DNA of 8,654 bases from Gallionella sp. (GCA_025362155.1 JANYHX010000280.1:1-8654); one strand, 5' to 3'. Shown: positions 1-6,596, numbered from the stretch's first letter. Numbers and translations are program-made. The notes: generated from the letters alone by a model not told the origin.

Positions 1-1758
1 AAGTTTTTGCAACGCTACCAAACATTGACTGCCGAAAAAGGCGAGGCTGCTGTGCGCCAGCCATGGTCAGTTGAGGAAGGGGAAATTGCCGATGAGTTTT
101 TAAACCATGCACTAGCCATTCAAGCGGAACGCCGCGCTGCTGCTGCCGCTGGACGGGCACCACACATTCTGGAATTGCTGCAAAGCTGGGGAGGTGTGAC
201 CATCGCCTATCGCAAACGTCTGATAGACAGCCCTTCGTATACGCTCAATCACGAAGAAATTGAACTGGCGCTGGAAGAAGGCATATGGTTTGCCGAAGCA
301 CTCAACCCGACCCGTTTTGATCTCGACAAATTCGGCGCAGTGCGTTCGATTCGCATGTCTACGCAACATCGTAGTGATGAAGGCAAATGGAGTTCCGGCG
401 CAGAAATAGACATGGCGGCACGTACCGTTTTGATTGCCGCCGGCACGCAACCGAACACGGTGCTGGCGCGTGAAGATGCTGAACATTTTGCGCTCGACGG
501 CCGCTATTTTCAGGCCTGCGACGAAGATGGCGCGCCAGTGCGACCCGAGCCTGCCATCTCCAAGCCGAAAGTGGCGCAAGTGTTGTTATCAAAATATGCG
601 GATGGCCGTTTCATCAGTTTTTTTGGCGATCTGCATCCTTCCTTTTTTGGTAATGTGGTTAAAGCTATGGGCGCTGCAAAGCAGGGTTACCCGTCGGTGA
701 GCGCGGTGCTGCAACGCATTGCGCCCGCATCGAAATTATCCGATGCGGAATTTCTGGCGAACATCAATCAGGAATTACGCGCCACCGTGCATCAAGTCAT
801 ACGCCTGACACCAAATATAGTTGAAGTTATCATCAAGGCGCCGCTGGCCGCACGCAGTTTCCGTCCCGGGCAATTTTACCGCCTGCAAAATTATGAAGCC
901 CATGCGCTGGTGGTAGATGGCACCTGCCTGGCGATGGAAGGGCTCGCGTTGACGGGTGCATGGGTCGATCCGCAACGTGGATTAATTTCTACCATCGTGC
1001 TGGAAATGGGCGGCTCCGCTGACTTGTGCGCCATACTCAAGCCCGGCGAACCGGTGGTACTGATGGGACCGACGGGCACACCGACCGAGATTCCCGCCGA
1101 TGAAACCGTGATGTTGGTGGGTGGCGGCTTGGGCAATGCAGTATTGTTTTCGATCGGCCAGGCGTTGCGCGCCGCCGGATCAAAAGTGCTGTATTTCGCC
1201 GGTTACAAAAAAGCCATCGACCGCTACAAAGTGGCTGAAATTGAAAATGCCGCCGACGTGGTGATCTGGTGCTGCGATGAGCGGCCCGGCTTTACACCGT
1301 CGCGTCCGCAGGATCACAGTTTTGTCGGTAATATTGTGCAGGCCATGGCGGCTTATGCGGGCGGTGCGCTGGGAACGCAGCAGATTGCATTTGCGGATAC
1401 CGACCGCATTATCGCCATCGGTTCCGACAGCATGATGGCGGCGGTTGCGGCGGCGCGGCATGCGGTGTTGCAACCCTATTTGAAGCCGCATCACTTTGCG
1501 ATTGGCTCAATCAATTCACCTATGCAATGCATGATGAAAGAAATCTGCGCACAATGTTTGCAAGCGCAAATTGATCCTGAGACCGGCAAGACCACCTACG
1601 TGTTTTCCTGTTTCAATCAGGATCAGCCGCTGGATCGCGTGGATTTCCCCGGACTGAAAGCGCGCTTGCGGCAAAACTCCGTGCAGGAAAAATTGACTGC
1701 GCAATGGATAGACCGCTGCCTGATGCGTCTGCAACTGCGGCAAACGGCCGTGGCATAG
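1..1758 (+). CDS. Flavin/iron-sulfur oxidoreductase, GltD-like plus PyrK/NfnA-like fusion (5' partial)
   Basis: The frame is open from the first base, so the start lies upstream; a TTG at base 7 is only an internal codon. Domains in order: the end of a GltD-like pyridine-nucleotide-disulfide oxidoreductase (to about base 720), with the strand-turn VLIAAGTQPN and the FAD-contacting FFGDLHPSFFGNVVKAM; an FNR-like FAD barrel (about 770-1100) with RPGQFYRLQ at 862-888; an NAD(P)-binding fold with GGGLGNA at 1120-1140; and a C-terminal cysteine site (codons at 1528, 1546, 1555 and 1609, spacing C-x5-C-x2-C-x17-C) where PyrK and NfnA bind a 2Fe-2S cluster. The order resembles NfnB joined to NfnA, so a cytosolic enzyme moving electrons between NAD(P)H, flavins and an iron-sulfur partner is likely. 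The substrate, and any electron bifurcation, cannot be told from this part. The domain assignment is firm; the function is inferred. Confidence 0.82.
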   Translation, partial: KFLQRYQTLTAEKGEAAVRQPWSVEEGEIADEFLNHALAIQAERRAAAAAGRAPHILELLQSWGGVTIAYRKRLIDSPSYTLNHEEIELALEEGIWFAEALNPTRFDLDKFGAVRSIRMSTQHRSDEGKWSSGAEIDMAARTVLIAAGTQPNTVLAREDAEHFALDGRYFQACDEDGAPVRPEPAISKPKVAQVLLSKYADGRFISFFGDLHPSFFGNVVKAMGAAKQGYPSVSAVLQRIAPASKLSDAEFLANINQELRATVHQVIRLTPNIVEVIIKAPLAARSFRPGQFYRLQNYEAHALVVDGTCLAMEGLALTGAWVDPQRGLISTIVLEMGGSADLCAILKPGEPVVLMGPTGTPTEIPADETVMLVGGGLGNAVLFSIGQALRAAGSKVLYFAGYKKAIDRYKVAEIENAADVVIWCCDERPGFTPSRPQDHSFVGNIVQAMAAYAGGALGTQQIAFADTDRIIAIGSDSMMAAVAAARHAVLQPYLKPHHFAIGSINSPMQCMMKEICAQCLQAQIDPETGKTTYVFSCFNQDQPLDRVDFPGLKARLRQNSVQEKLTAQWIDRCLMRLQLRQTAVA

Positions 1759-1803
1759 GCAGCAGTATATTTGGACCCTCTAATATCGCACCTCGGGACA
1801 AAC

Positions 1804-2160
1804 ATGAAGCAATCTGAAATCAAATTTATCGTTACATTGGATGATAACAAAATGCCGGAAAAGATAGACTGGAGCGCTTCCGACGCCCAAGCGAAAAGCT
1901 CCAGCAAAGCAGTGATGATCGCGCTGTGGGATAGCCAGGAAAAAAATACGCTACGTATTGATCTGTGGACCAAAGACATGATGGTGGATGAAATGAAACA
2001 GTTTTATCACCAGAATCTTTTATCCATGGCGGATACTTTTGAACGCGCCACCGGAGAAGTGGAAGCCGCAAAAGCCATGCGCAATTTTGCTCAGGAATTT
2101 GGTGAGCGTTTGAATCTGGTTATGAAGAACAAGTTTCATTCTTTGGGCAAGAATACTTAA
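1804..2160 (+). CDS. gldC: GldC-like protein (gliding motility-associated family)
   Basis: A protein of 118 aa that I recognise as GldC-like from MKQSEIKFIVTLDDNKMPEKI at the start and the central block ALWDSQEKNTLRIDLWTKDM followed by VDEMKQFYHQ and SMADTFERATG (about residues 40-86). In Bacteroidetes GldC is a small cytoplasmic accessory protein of gliding motility with no known catalytic role. No signal peptide, membrane segment or cysteine is visible. The ATG at 1804 is preferred over an upstream in-frame TTG at 1771 because family homology begins there and GGGA at 1795-1798 can serve as a weak ribosome binding site. It starts 45 bp after the oxidoreductase stop on the same strand with no clear promoter between, so co-transcription is likely. 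No other gliding gene is in the window, so a role in gliding should not be assumed. Confidence 0.8.
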   Translation: MKQSEIKFIVTLDDNKMPEKIDWSASDAQAKSSSKAVMIALWDSQEKNTLRIDLWTKDMMVDEMKQFYHQNLLSMADTFERATGEVEAAKAMRNFAQEFGERLNLVMKNKFHSLGKNT

Positions 2161-2161
2161 G

Positions 2162-2187
2162 GAAGCCTAGATTAGCTTCGGGTTTTT
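2162..2187 (+). terminator. Possible weak terminator after the gldC-like gene
   Basis: GAAG (2162-2165), a bulged C, and CTA (2167-2169) can pair with TAG (2173-2175) and CTTC (2176-2179). The hairpin is followed by GGG and a run of five T (2183-2187). It starts one base after the stop codon, in the 65 bp gap before the convergent peroxiredoxin gene. The stem is short and AT-containing, so termination is a guess from position and shape. Confidence 0.35.
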
Positions 2188-2225
2188 GCCCGCTTTAACG
2201 AGACCCAGGACTTGGCTTGAGTATC

Positions 2226-2765
2226 TCAGTTCGTTTTGTGCTCTTTTCCCCATTTCCGGAGTGCCTCAAGCGTATTTTCAACATGCTGGTCTGGATGCAG
2301 GTCGGTGTAGGTATAGATAATTTCGCCACTGGGAGCGATAACGTAGGATGTGCGATTCGCATACTCCGGCTTGGCTGCGAGGATCGCATCATAGGATTTC
2401 ATGATGCTCTGGTCGGGATCCGCCGCTACTGGAAATTTGCTACGGCATTCGCTGACTGAAAACTTGTTTAATTTTTCAATATCATCGTGCGAAACGCCGA
2501 TCACTGTTGCACCGAGCGCCCGATATTTTTCGATTGCATCGGCAAAATTGTGTGCCTCTATCGTACAGCCTGGCGTAAATGCGGCGGGATAGAAATAAAG
2601 CACGACTGGACCTTTTTTCAACTTCTCTGCAAGCGAATAGGTAAATACCTTGCCGCCCAGAGAGGCTTGGGTCACAAAATTTGGTGCTTTGGTTCCAGTA
2701 TTTAGCGCCGAATATGCAGGCAATGCAATTGATGCCAATAATATAAGAGCAATTATTTTTTTCAT
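2226..2765 (-). CDS. Exported peroxiredoxin, BCP/PrxQ type (AhpC/TSA superfamily)
   Basis: A protein of 179 aa that reduces hydrogen peroxide or organic peroxides through a thiol. Residues 1-19 form a signal peptide (KK, hydrophobic core, ALPAYS before the likely cut), so it should act in the periplasm; most BCP proteins are cytosolic. The active site is PAAFTPGC (60-67), with Cys67 as peroxidatic cysteine in the PxxxTxxC motif. The resolving cysteine that E. coli BCP has five residues later is His72 here. The only other cysteine is Cys107 (VSECRSKF), 40 residues downstream, which fits the PrxQ variants that place it in helix 3. The ATG at 2765 is chosen because AAGGAG lies eight bases upstream; an in-frame TTG at 2780 overlaps that site and would spoil the signal peptide. 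It is monocistronic and convergent with the gldC-like gene. Confidence 0.88.
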   Translation of the reverse strand: MKKIIALILLASIALPAYSALNTGTKAPNFVTQASLGGKVFTYSLAEKLKKGPVVLYFYPAAFTPGCTIEAHNFADAIEKYRALGATVIGVSHDDIEKLNKFSVSECRSKFPVAADPDQSIMKSYDAILAAKPEYANRTSYVIAPSGEIIYTYTDLHPDQHVENTLEALRKWGKEHKTN

Positions 2766-2803
2766 CGCGAACTCCTTCAATATGATTGTTAGTCCTTTTA
2801 GTT

Positions 2804-2832
2804 TTTATATTCTATACTTTTTTGAAGCTGAA
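2804..2832 (-). promoter_or_regulatory. Candidate sigma-70 promoter for the peroxiredoxin gene
   Basis: On the minus strand TTCAGC (2827-2832) is separated by 17 bp of A-rich DNA from TATAAA (2804-2809), about 38 bp before the peroxiredoxin ATG. The -10 element is good and the -35 is poor. Several overlapping TATA-like words lie here, so the exact start site is uncertain. Confidence 0.3.
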
Positions 2833-2857
2833 CGTCTGATGGGTAGGCCACGCCGGT

Positions 2858-2895
2858 TAAATGATTTAGCGTAGGCTACCTACTTGCATCATTTA
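2858..2895. repeat. Nested inverted repeat / complex hairpin
   Basis: TAAATGAT (2858-2865) pairs perfectly with ATCATTTA (2888-2895). Inside, GC (2869-2870) can pair with GC (2886-2887), and GTAGG (2871-2875) pairs with CCTAC (2879-2883) around a CTA loop. The result is a 38-base hairpin of 15 base pairs with small bulges. GTAGGCCAC at 2843-2851 and GTAGGCTAC at 2871-2879 form a near-identical direct repeat. The element lies between the peroxiredoxin promoter and a gene remnant. It may be a REP-like repeat, a mobile-element scar or an RNA hairpin; I cannot assign it to a known family. Confidence 0.5.
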
Positions 2896-2915
2896 TTAGT
2901 TGGCGTAAATTATTG

Positions 2916-3086
2916 ACTAGATTTATTTTCGAAGAGAAAGCCGTAGTGGATGAGTTTCAGCAAGCCGGTTTTCAATTGGAACAAGAGGGTGATTTTTTGA
3001 GAAATCCGAATGATCCTGGTGAGCAAGCTTTTTTCAATATGAAAATTCCGACAGACAAATTCGCATTGCGCTTTGTTAAACCTTAA
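2916..3086 (+). pseudogene. C-terminal remnant of a SAM-dependent methyltransferase
   Basis: This frame has no usable start codon and ends at TAA 3084-3086. It reads as the tail of a class I SAM-dependent methyltransferase family: EEKAVVDEFQQAGFQL, then GDFLRNPNDPGEQAFF, then PTDKFALRFVKP at the very end. I know this family by its closing pattern of AGF, a D-x-LRNP block and TDKF(V/A)LRFVKP. About 50 codons are preserved with no stop, although the frame upstream quickly loses family likeness and reaches a stop at 2862-2864. The SAM-binding domain is absent. It ends 31 bp before the dehydrogenase and may once have been in the same operon. A deletion or rearrangement near the hairpin at 2858-2895 would explain the loss. 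Confidence 0.6.
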
Positions 3087-3117
3087 GGCGATGCCCAAAT
3101 AAAAATTGAGGACAATA

Positions 3118-3816
3118 ATGAGAACCACATTAATCACCGGCGCCAATCGCGGCATAGGACTGGAGTTTGTACGGCAATATGCCGTAGACGGCTGGCGAGT
3201 TCTGGCTTGCAGCCGCCACCCTGAAAAATCAGCCGCACTTAACAAACTGGCAGCGCAATATCCTGAGCTGATAAAAATCCATGCGCTCGATGTTGCTGAG
3301 CCTGCGCAGATAGCCCGACTCGGCCAGGCACTCGCCAATGAAGCTATAGACCTGCTCATCAACAATGCCGGCATTTATCCTGATTCTGATAAAAGCGGCT
3401 TTGGCCACACCGATGATGGGGAATGGTTGCAGGCATTCCGCATCAACACCATGGCGCCGCTCAAGATGGCCGAGACATTCGCCACGCAAATTTCCCGCAG
3501 CAAGCAAAAAACCATCGTGACCATCACCAGCAAAATGGGCAGCATCGCGGACAATAGCTCAGGCGGCAGCTATCTTTACCGTTCCAGCAAAGCGGCGGTG
3601 AATATGGTAGTGAAGAGCTTGACTATCGACCTGAAGCCGCTTGGGATTACCACAGTCGTATGTCACCCGGGCTGGGTCCAGACTGACATGGGCGGCTCGA
3701 ACGCATTGATCTCCGCAACAGAAAGCGTATCGGGTATACGGCAAGTCATCAGCAGACTGACGATGGAGGATTCGGGGAAATTTTTTGGGTATGACGGCGA
3801 AGTGATTCCCTGGTAA
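3118..3816 (+). CDS. Short-chain dehydrogenase/reductase, C-factor-like
   Basis: A classical-type SDR of 232 aa. Visible motifs are the NAD(P)-binding TGANRGIG (7-14), Asp58 in the ALDV turn, NNAG (82-85), the structural Asn110, a Ser-containing ITSKMGSI block (136-143), and the catalytic YRSSK (Tyr154, Lys158) followed by HPGWVQTDMGG. The ITSKMGSIADN and SGGSYLYRSSKAA pattern matches the subgroup around Myxococcus C-factor (CsgA), whose loop between the catalytic Ser and Tyr is slightly long. The substrate is unknown; NAD(P)-dependent reduction or oxidation of a small carbonyl or alcohol in the cytosol is the family expectation. The ATG at 3118 is preceded by GAGGA at 3108-3112; an upstream TTG at 3106 would overlap that site. 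It points towards ruvA with a 46 bp gap in which I see no clear terminator. Confidence 0.88.
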   Translation: MRTTLITGANRGIGLEFVRQYAVDGWRVLACSRHPEKSAALNKLAAQYPELIKIHALDVAEPAQIARLGQALANEAIDLLINNAGIYPDSDKSGFGHTDDGEWLQAFRINTMAPLKMAETFATQISRSKQKTIVTITSKMGSIADNSSGGSYLYRSSKAAVNMVVKSLTIDLKPLGITTVVCHPGWVQTDMGGSNALISATESVSGIRQVISRLTMEDSGKFFGYDGEVIPW

Positions 3817-3862
3817 ATAACGTCGCTGCGATTCTAAAGTTTTGTTGTATATCCTTGTGACG

Positions 3863-4444
3863 TCAAGTCTTGGACAGTAATTTGAGAGACTGACGGATAC
3901 CGTCCGAGACGTTGGCATCTTTGGGTAATTGTTTGGCTGCCCAGTCTGCTTCTTTGCCGTTGTAACCCAGTGCCTGTAAGGCGTTCACGATGTCGTTGTT
4001 TGCTGATGAAACAGCGGCGCCGTGAATAACATTTGTGCCAGTCACCACAAATTTCCCCTGCAATTCCAGCAGCAGTCGCTCGGCGGTTTTTTTGCCCACA
4101 CCGGGAATTTTGGTGAGTCGGCCTACCTCTTTATTTACTACTGCCACTGCCAGATCATTCAGGCTTAAACCAGACAACACAGAGAGCGCCAACTTGGGGC
4201 CGACGCCGCTGATTTTTAGTAACTGGCGGAACGCGACGCGCTCTTCGTTACTCAGAAATCCATACAGCAGATGCGCATCTTCGCGCACGATGAGTTGCGT
4301 ATGCAGCACCACTTTTTCATGGAGCACGGGCAGGTTGTAAAATGTGCTCATCGGCACATCCAGCTCATAAGCCACGCCCTGCACGTCGAGCAAAATCTGC
4401 GGCGGATTTTTTTCCAGTAATACTCCAGTCAGCCTGCCAATCAT
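3863..4444 (-). CDS. ruvA: Holliday junction branch migration complex subunit RuvA
   Basis: A 193 aa RuvA of normal length. It opens with [20 protein letters not shown], the N-terminal OB-fold domain that forms the tetramer (to about residue 62). Two helix-hairpin-helix motifs follow, [12 protein letters not shown] and [19 protein letters not shown], which grip the DNA backbone at the junction. The C-terminal module (about 150-193), with [19 protein letters not shown], normally contacts RuvB and regulates branch migration. RuvA binds four-way junctions and loads RuvB hexamers during recombinational repair. Its ATG overlaps the ruvC stop as ATGA (4441-4444), indicating translational coupling. 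ruvB, which commonly follows ruvA, is not here; the next gene is a convergent dehydrogenase, so RuvB must be encoded elsewhere. Confidence 0.97.
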   Translation of the reverse strand: MIGRLTGVLLEKNPPQILLDVQGVAYELDVPMSTFYNLPVLHEKVVLHTQLIVREDAHLLYGFLSNEERVAFRQLLKISGVGPKLALSVLSGLSLNDLAVAVVNKEVGRLTKIPGVGKKTAERLLLELQGKFVVTGTNVIHGAAVSSANNDIVNALQALGYNGKEADWAAKQLPKDANVSDGIRQSLKLLSKT

Positions 4445-4980
4445 ATCAATCTACCTTTTTTCATGCGATACCCCGCCGTCGCCAACGCGCCCAAACCTTG
4501 CCCGCCATGCGCATGGCAAATCGCGCAGGCCAGTGCATCTGCCGCGTCCGGGCTGGGTGTGCTGGATAATTTTAATAAGCGTTGTACCATCTCCTGCACC
4601 TGTTCTTTTTTTGCATGGCCATTGCCGACCACGGCCTGTTTGACTTGCAACGCGGTGTATTCAGCTACGGGCAGATTCGCCAGCACCACCGCGCAAATCG
4701 CCGCGCCGCGTGCCTGGCCGAGCATCAAGGTGGATTGCGGATTGACGTTGACGAATACTTTTTCTACCGCGACTTGATCGGGCTGGTGCTGTGCGATTAC
4801 TTCACTCAAGGAATTCAGGATGACTTTTAATCGTTCCGGCAACTCGCCATCCGGCGTTTTTATGCAGCCGCTGGCGACATAATTTAACTGCTGTCCGATT
4901 TTATCCAGTACGCCGAAGCCGGTGATACGTAAGCCCGGGTCTATGCCAAGAATGCGGATTGGTAAGCTGGGTGCAAGCAA
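4441..4980 (-). CDS. ruvC: Crossover junction endodeoxyribonuclease RuvC
   Basis: A 179 aa resolvase that cuts Holliday junctions symmetrically once RuvAB has moved them. The four metal-binding acidic residues of the RNase H-like fold are all present: Asp14 in [15 protein letters not shown], Glu73 in VAVEKVFVN, and Asp145 and Asp148 in [17 protein letters not shown]. The conserved [13 protein letters not shown] and [10 protein letters not shown] blocks are intact, so the enzyme should be active. There is no ATG or GTG near the start. TTG at 4980 is chosen because GAGGGAG lies eight bases upstream and an in-frame TAG occurs two codons before it; the intervening ATT is the only alternative. Translation is coupled to ruvA by the ATGA overlap. 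A GC-rich inverted repeat separates it from yebC upstream. Confidence 0.96.
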   Translation of the reverse strand: MLAPSLPIRILGIDPGLRITGFGVLDKIGQQLNYVASGCIKTPDGELPERLKVILNSLSEVIAQHQPDQVAVEKVFVNVNPQSTLMLGQARGAAICAVVLANLPVAEYTALQVKQAVVGNGHAKKEQVQEMVQRLLKLSSTPSPDAADALACAICHAHGGQGLGALATAGYRMKKGRLI

Positions 4981-4990
4981 AATCTAAACT

Positions 4991-5060
4991 CCCTCTATCC
5001 CCCTTGTCAGAGGGAGGATAGGACACTCCTCCACTGACAAGGGGAGGCGGGGAGGGGTTA
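4991..5060. repeat. GC-rich inverted repeat between yebC and ruvC
   Basis: CCCCTTGTCAG (5000-5010) pairs perfectly with CTGACAAGGGG (5034-5044). Inside, GGAGGA (5013-5018) pairs with TCCTCC (5027-5032) around the loop TAGGACAC. C-rich and G-rich flanks extend the imperfect symmetry to about 4991-5060. This strong hairpin of about 17 bp is typical of short dispersed intergenic repeats, and no protein is encoded. Read on the minus strand it follows the yebC stop, and its outer edge supplies the GAGGGAG ribosome binding site of ruvC. No T run follows the stem in that direction, so it is more likely an RNA-stability or translation-modulating element, or a repeat insertion, than a simple terminator. 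Confidence 0.7.
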
Positions 5061-5088
5061 GGTTTTCCACGCTTTTAATCCTTGATCC

Positions 5089-5817
5089 TCAATCTTCATT
5101 AATCACTGCCGTCGTATACACTTCCTGCACGTCATCCAGGTCTTCCAGCGCGTCGAGCAGCTTTTGCATTTTCACCGCATCGTCGCCGGTGAATATCACT
5201 TCGTTGGACGGCTTCATGATGACTTCACCGAATTCAGCTTTATAGCCTGCTGCTTCCAATGCCTGTTTCACATTCATAAAATCATGAGGGGAGGTAACCA
5301 CTTCTATGCTGCCGTCGTCATTGCTGACGATGTCTTCCGCACCCGCATTCAGCGCAACTTCCATCAGACCATTCTCGTCCGTGCCGGGGGCGAAAATCAT
5401 TTGCCCACAATGCTTGAACAAAAATGATACCGAGCCATCCGTTCCAAGATTGCCGCCATTTTTGGTGAAGGCATAGCGCACATCGGCGACAGTGCGCGTC
5501 TTGTTGTCGGTCATGCAATCCACCATCACTGCCGCGCCGTTGATGCCGTAACCTTCGTAACGCAATTCTTCATAATTTACACCATCCAACTCACCACTGC
5601 CGCGCTTGATGGCGCGCTCGACATTGTCCTTGGGCATATTGTTGGAATAGGCTTTGTCCATCGCCAGGCGCAGGCGCGGATTGCCATGCGGATCACCGCC
5701 ACCTAACCGCGCCGCCACCGTAATTTCCTTGATTAGCCGGGTGAAATTTTTGCCGCGCTTGGCATCCTGCTTGCCCTTGCGGTGCTGGATGTTTGCCCAT
5801 TTACTATGCCCCGCCAT
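5089..5817 (-). CDS. yebC: YebC/PmpR/TACO1 family protein
   Basis: A 242 aa protein, full length for the family. The start [20 protein letters not shown] is the family signature. Further conserved blocks are [69 protein letters not shown] and the acidic tail [14 protein letters not shown]. Members have been described as DNA-binding transcriptional regulators (PmpR in Pseudomonas) and, more recently, as factors that help ribosomes pass difficult proline stretches (TACO1 in mitochondria); sequence alone does not choose between these roles. The ATG at 5817 is preceded by GAGGAG with good spacing. The position just upstream of ruvC is a classic bacterial arrangement. A plausible sigma-70 promoter lies at 5864-5892. 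Confidence 0.96.
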   Translation of the reverse strand: MAGHSKWANIQHRKGKQDAKRGKNFTRLIKEITVAARLGGGDPHGNPRLRLAMDKAYSNNMPKDNVERAIKRGSGELDGVNYEELRYEGYGINGAAVMVDCMTDNKTRTVADVRYAFTKNGGNLGTDGSVSFLFKHCGQMIFAPGTDENGLMEVALNAGAEDIVSNDDGSIEVVTSPHDFMNVKQALEAAGYKAEFGEVIMKPSNEVIFTGDDAVKMQKLLDALEDLDDVQEVYTTAVINED

Positions 5818-5863
5818 AGTGCTCCTCGAATTTCAGTCGTGCTATTTAAATGAAACTACAGCG

Positions 5864-5892
5864 ATGTTATCATTTTCATTTACTTAACCCAA
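5864..5892 (-). promoter_or_regulatory. Candidate sigma-70 promoter of yebC-ruvCA
   Basis: On the minus strand TTGGGT (5887-5892) and TAACAT (5864-5869) are separated by exactly 17 bp in an AT-rich stretch, about 47 bp before the yebC ATG. The -35 has the TTG core and the -10 matches four of six positions. It is the best candidate in this gap and would drive the whole yebC-ruvC-ruvA unit. Confidence 0.4.
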
Positions 5893-5923
5893 TATTTTAG
5901 AGCAGGTGAGGGGTGATGAGTTA

Positions 5924-5963
5924 TAAAATCAGATGGACTCGAGGAGCCACCCAAAAATCTGAT
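5924..5963 (-). terminator. Possible terminator after the YchF-linked exported gene
   Basis: Read on the minus strand, ATCAGAT (5957-5963) can pair with ATCTGAT (5928-5934) across a 22-base GC-containing loop, and the second arm runs into TTTTAT. It begins a few bases after the stop at 5968. The stem is only 7 bp and the loop is long, so efficiency is doubtful. The two arms are also near-identical direct words, CCATCAGATTTT and CCATCTGATTTT. Confidence 0.35.
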
Positions 5964-5967
5964 GGAG

Positions 5968-6579
5968 CTAGAAATTTTGTTTATCCATATTTCCTTCCAT
6001 CTGCACCCTTAGATTTTTCATGCAAACTGACAGTTTCTCGCCTTCACTTTTGTCTAGTGGCTTATTGAATTGGAATACTTCATCCGAGCCTTGTGCATTT
6101 CTATTCAGACCGACCTGGAAATTTTCTTGTACCATCGCGGCCAACAAATCCACGGCGCTGGCGAATTCCGCGGACACCATGTAGGCGTCGCTGTGTGACG
6201 ACCCATCATTTTTATAAATCAGCGGTTCCTTTCCCGAGTCTGATTTGATCCAGGCTTTCTGTATCTTTCCAAGGTTTGTATAGGTAATTTTGCCGTCCCG
6301 TAGTAGAGGAACACCGTTCTTGGTTCTCACTTTCCTGGCGACTACTTTAATCACCCCGAATGTGGAACCGGTTTCCTTTATAAACACAGTGATCAGTACA
6401 TTGAGCCACAAGTTGTCCTTGGTCTCTCCGGTCGCGCGCAATCCGCACCCTGTTTGCCGCCCATCACCAAAATAATCAACTACAGCCAAATTCTGGTTCA
6501 GCGGGATGACCGGCGTGGATGAATCTGCAAGTGCCTGCGCGGATAACAGCACGCCGAAAAGAACAACCCAGTATTTCAT
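5968..6579 (-). CDS. Exported hypothetical protein in the ychF unit
   Basis: A protein of 203 aa that I do not recognise. It starts with a clear signal peptide (MKYWVVLFGVLLSAQALA, likely cut after Ala18), so the mature part of about 185 residues should be periplasmic or secreted. No lipobox or further membrane segment is visible. The mature chain has only two cysteines, Cys45 (GRQTGCGLRATGE) and Cys186 (LSVCMKNL), which could form a disulfide linking its two ends. The middle is rich in beta-type alternation (LWLNVLITVFIKETG, GVIKVVARKV) and the C-terminal third looks helical. The start is supported by AGGAG nine bases before the ATG at 6579. It begins 17 bp after the ychF stop, so the two are probably co-transcribed, though a functional link with a cytosolic ATPase is not obvious. 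Codon use gives no sign of recent transfer. Confidence 0.8.
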   Translation of the reverse strand: MKYWVVLFGVLLSAQALADSSTPVIPLNQNLAVVDYFGDGRQTGCGLRATGETKDNLWLNVLITVFIKETGSTFGVIKVVARKVRTKNGVPLLRDGKITYTNLGKIQKAWIKSDSGKEPLIYKNDGSSHSDAYMVSAEFASAVDLLAAMVQENFQVGLNRNAQGSDEVFQFNKPLDKSEGEKLSVCMKNLRVQMEGNMDKQNF

Positions 6580-6596
6580 TTGTCCGCTCTCCTGGA

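Noticed and set aside
112..579. Open frame of 155 codons on the minus strand inside the oxidoreductase gene
   Set aside because: It is complementary to a clearly conserved GltD-like region and has low-complexity, arginine- and histidine-rich content.
2826..2863. GTTAAAT and GCTGAAC words recalling an integron attC site
   Set aside because: The spacing is far too short for attC, the left word breaks the RYYYAAC pattern, and there is no cassette or integrase.
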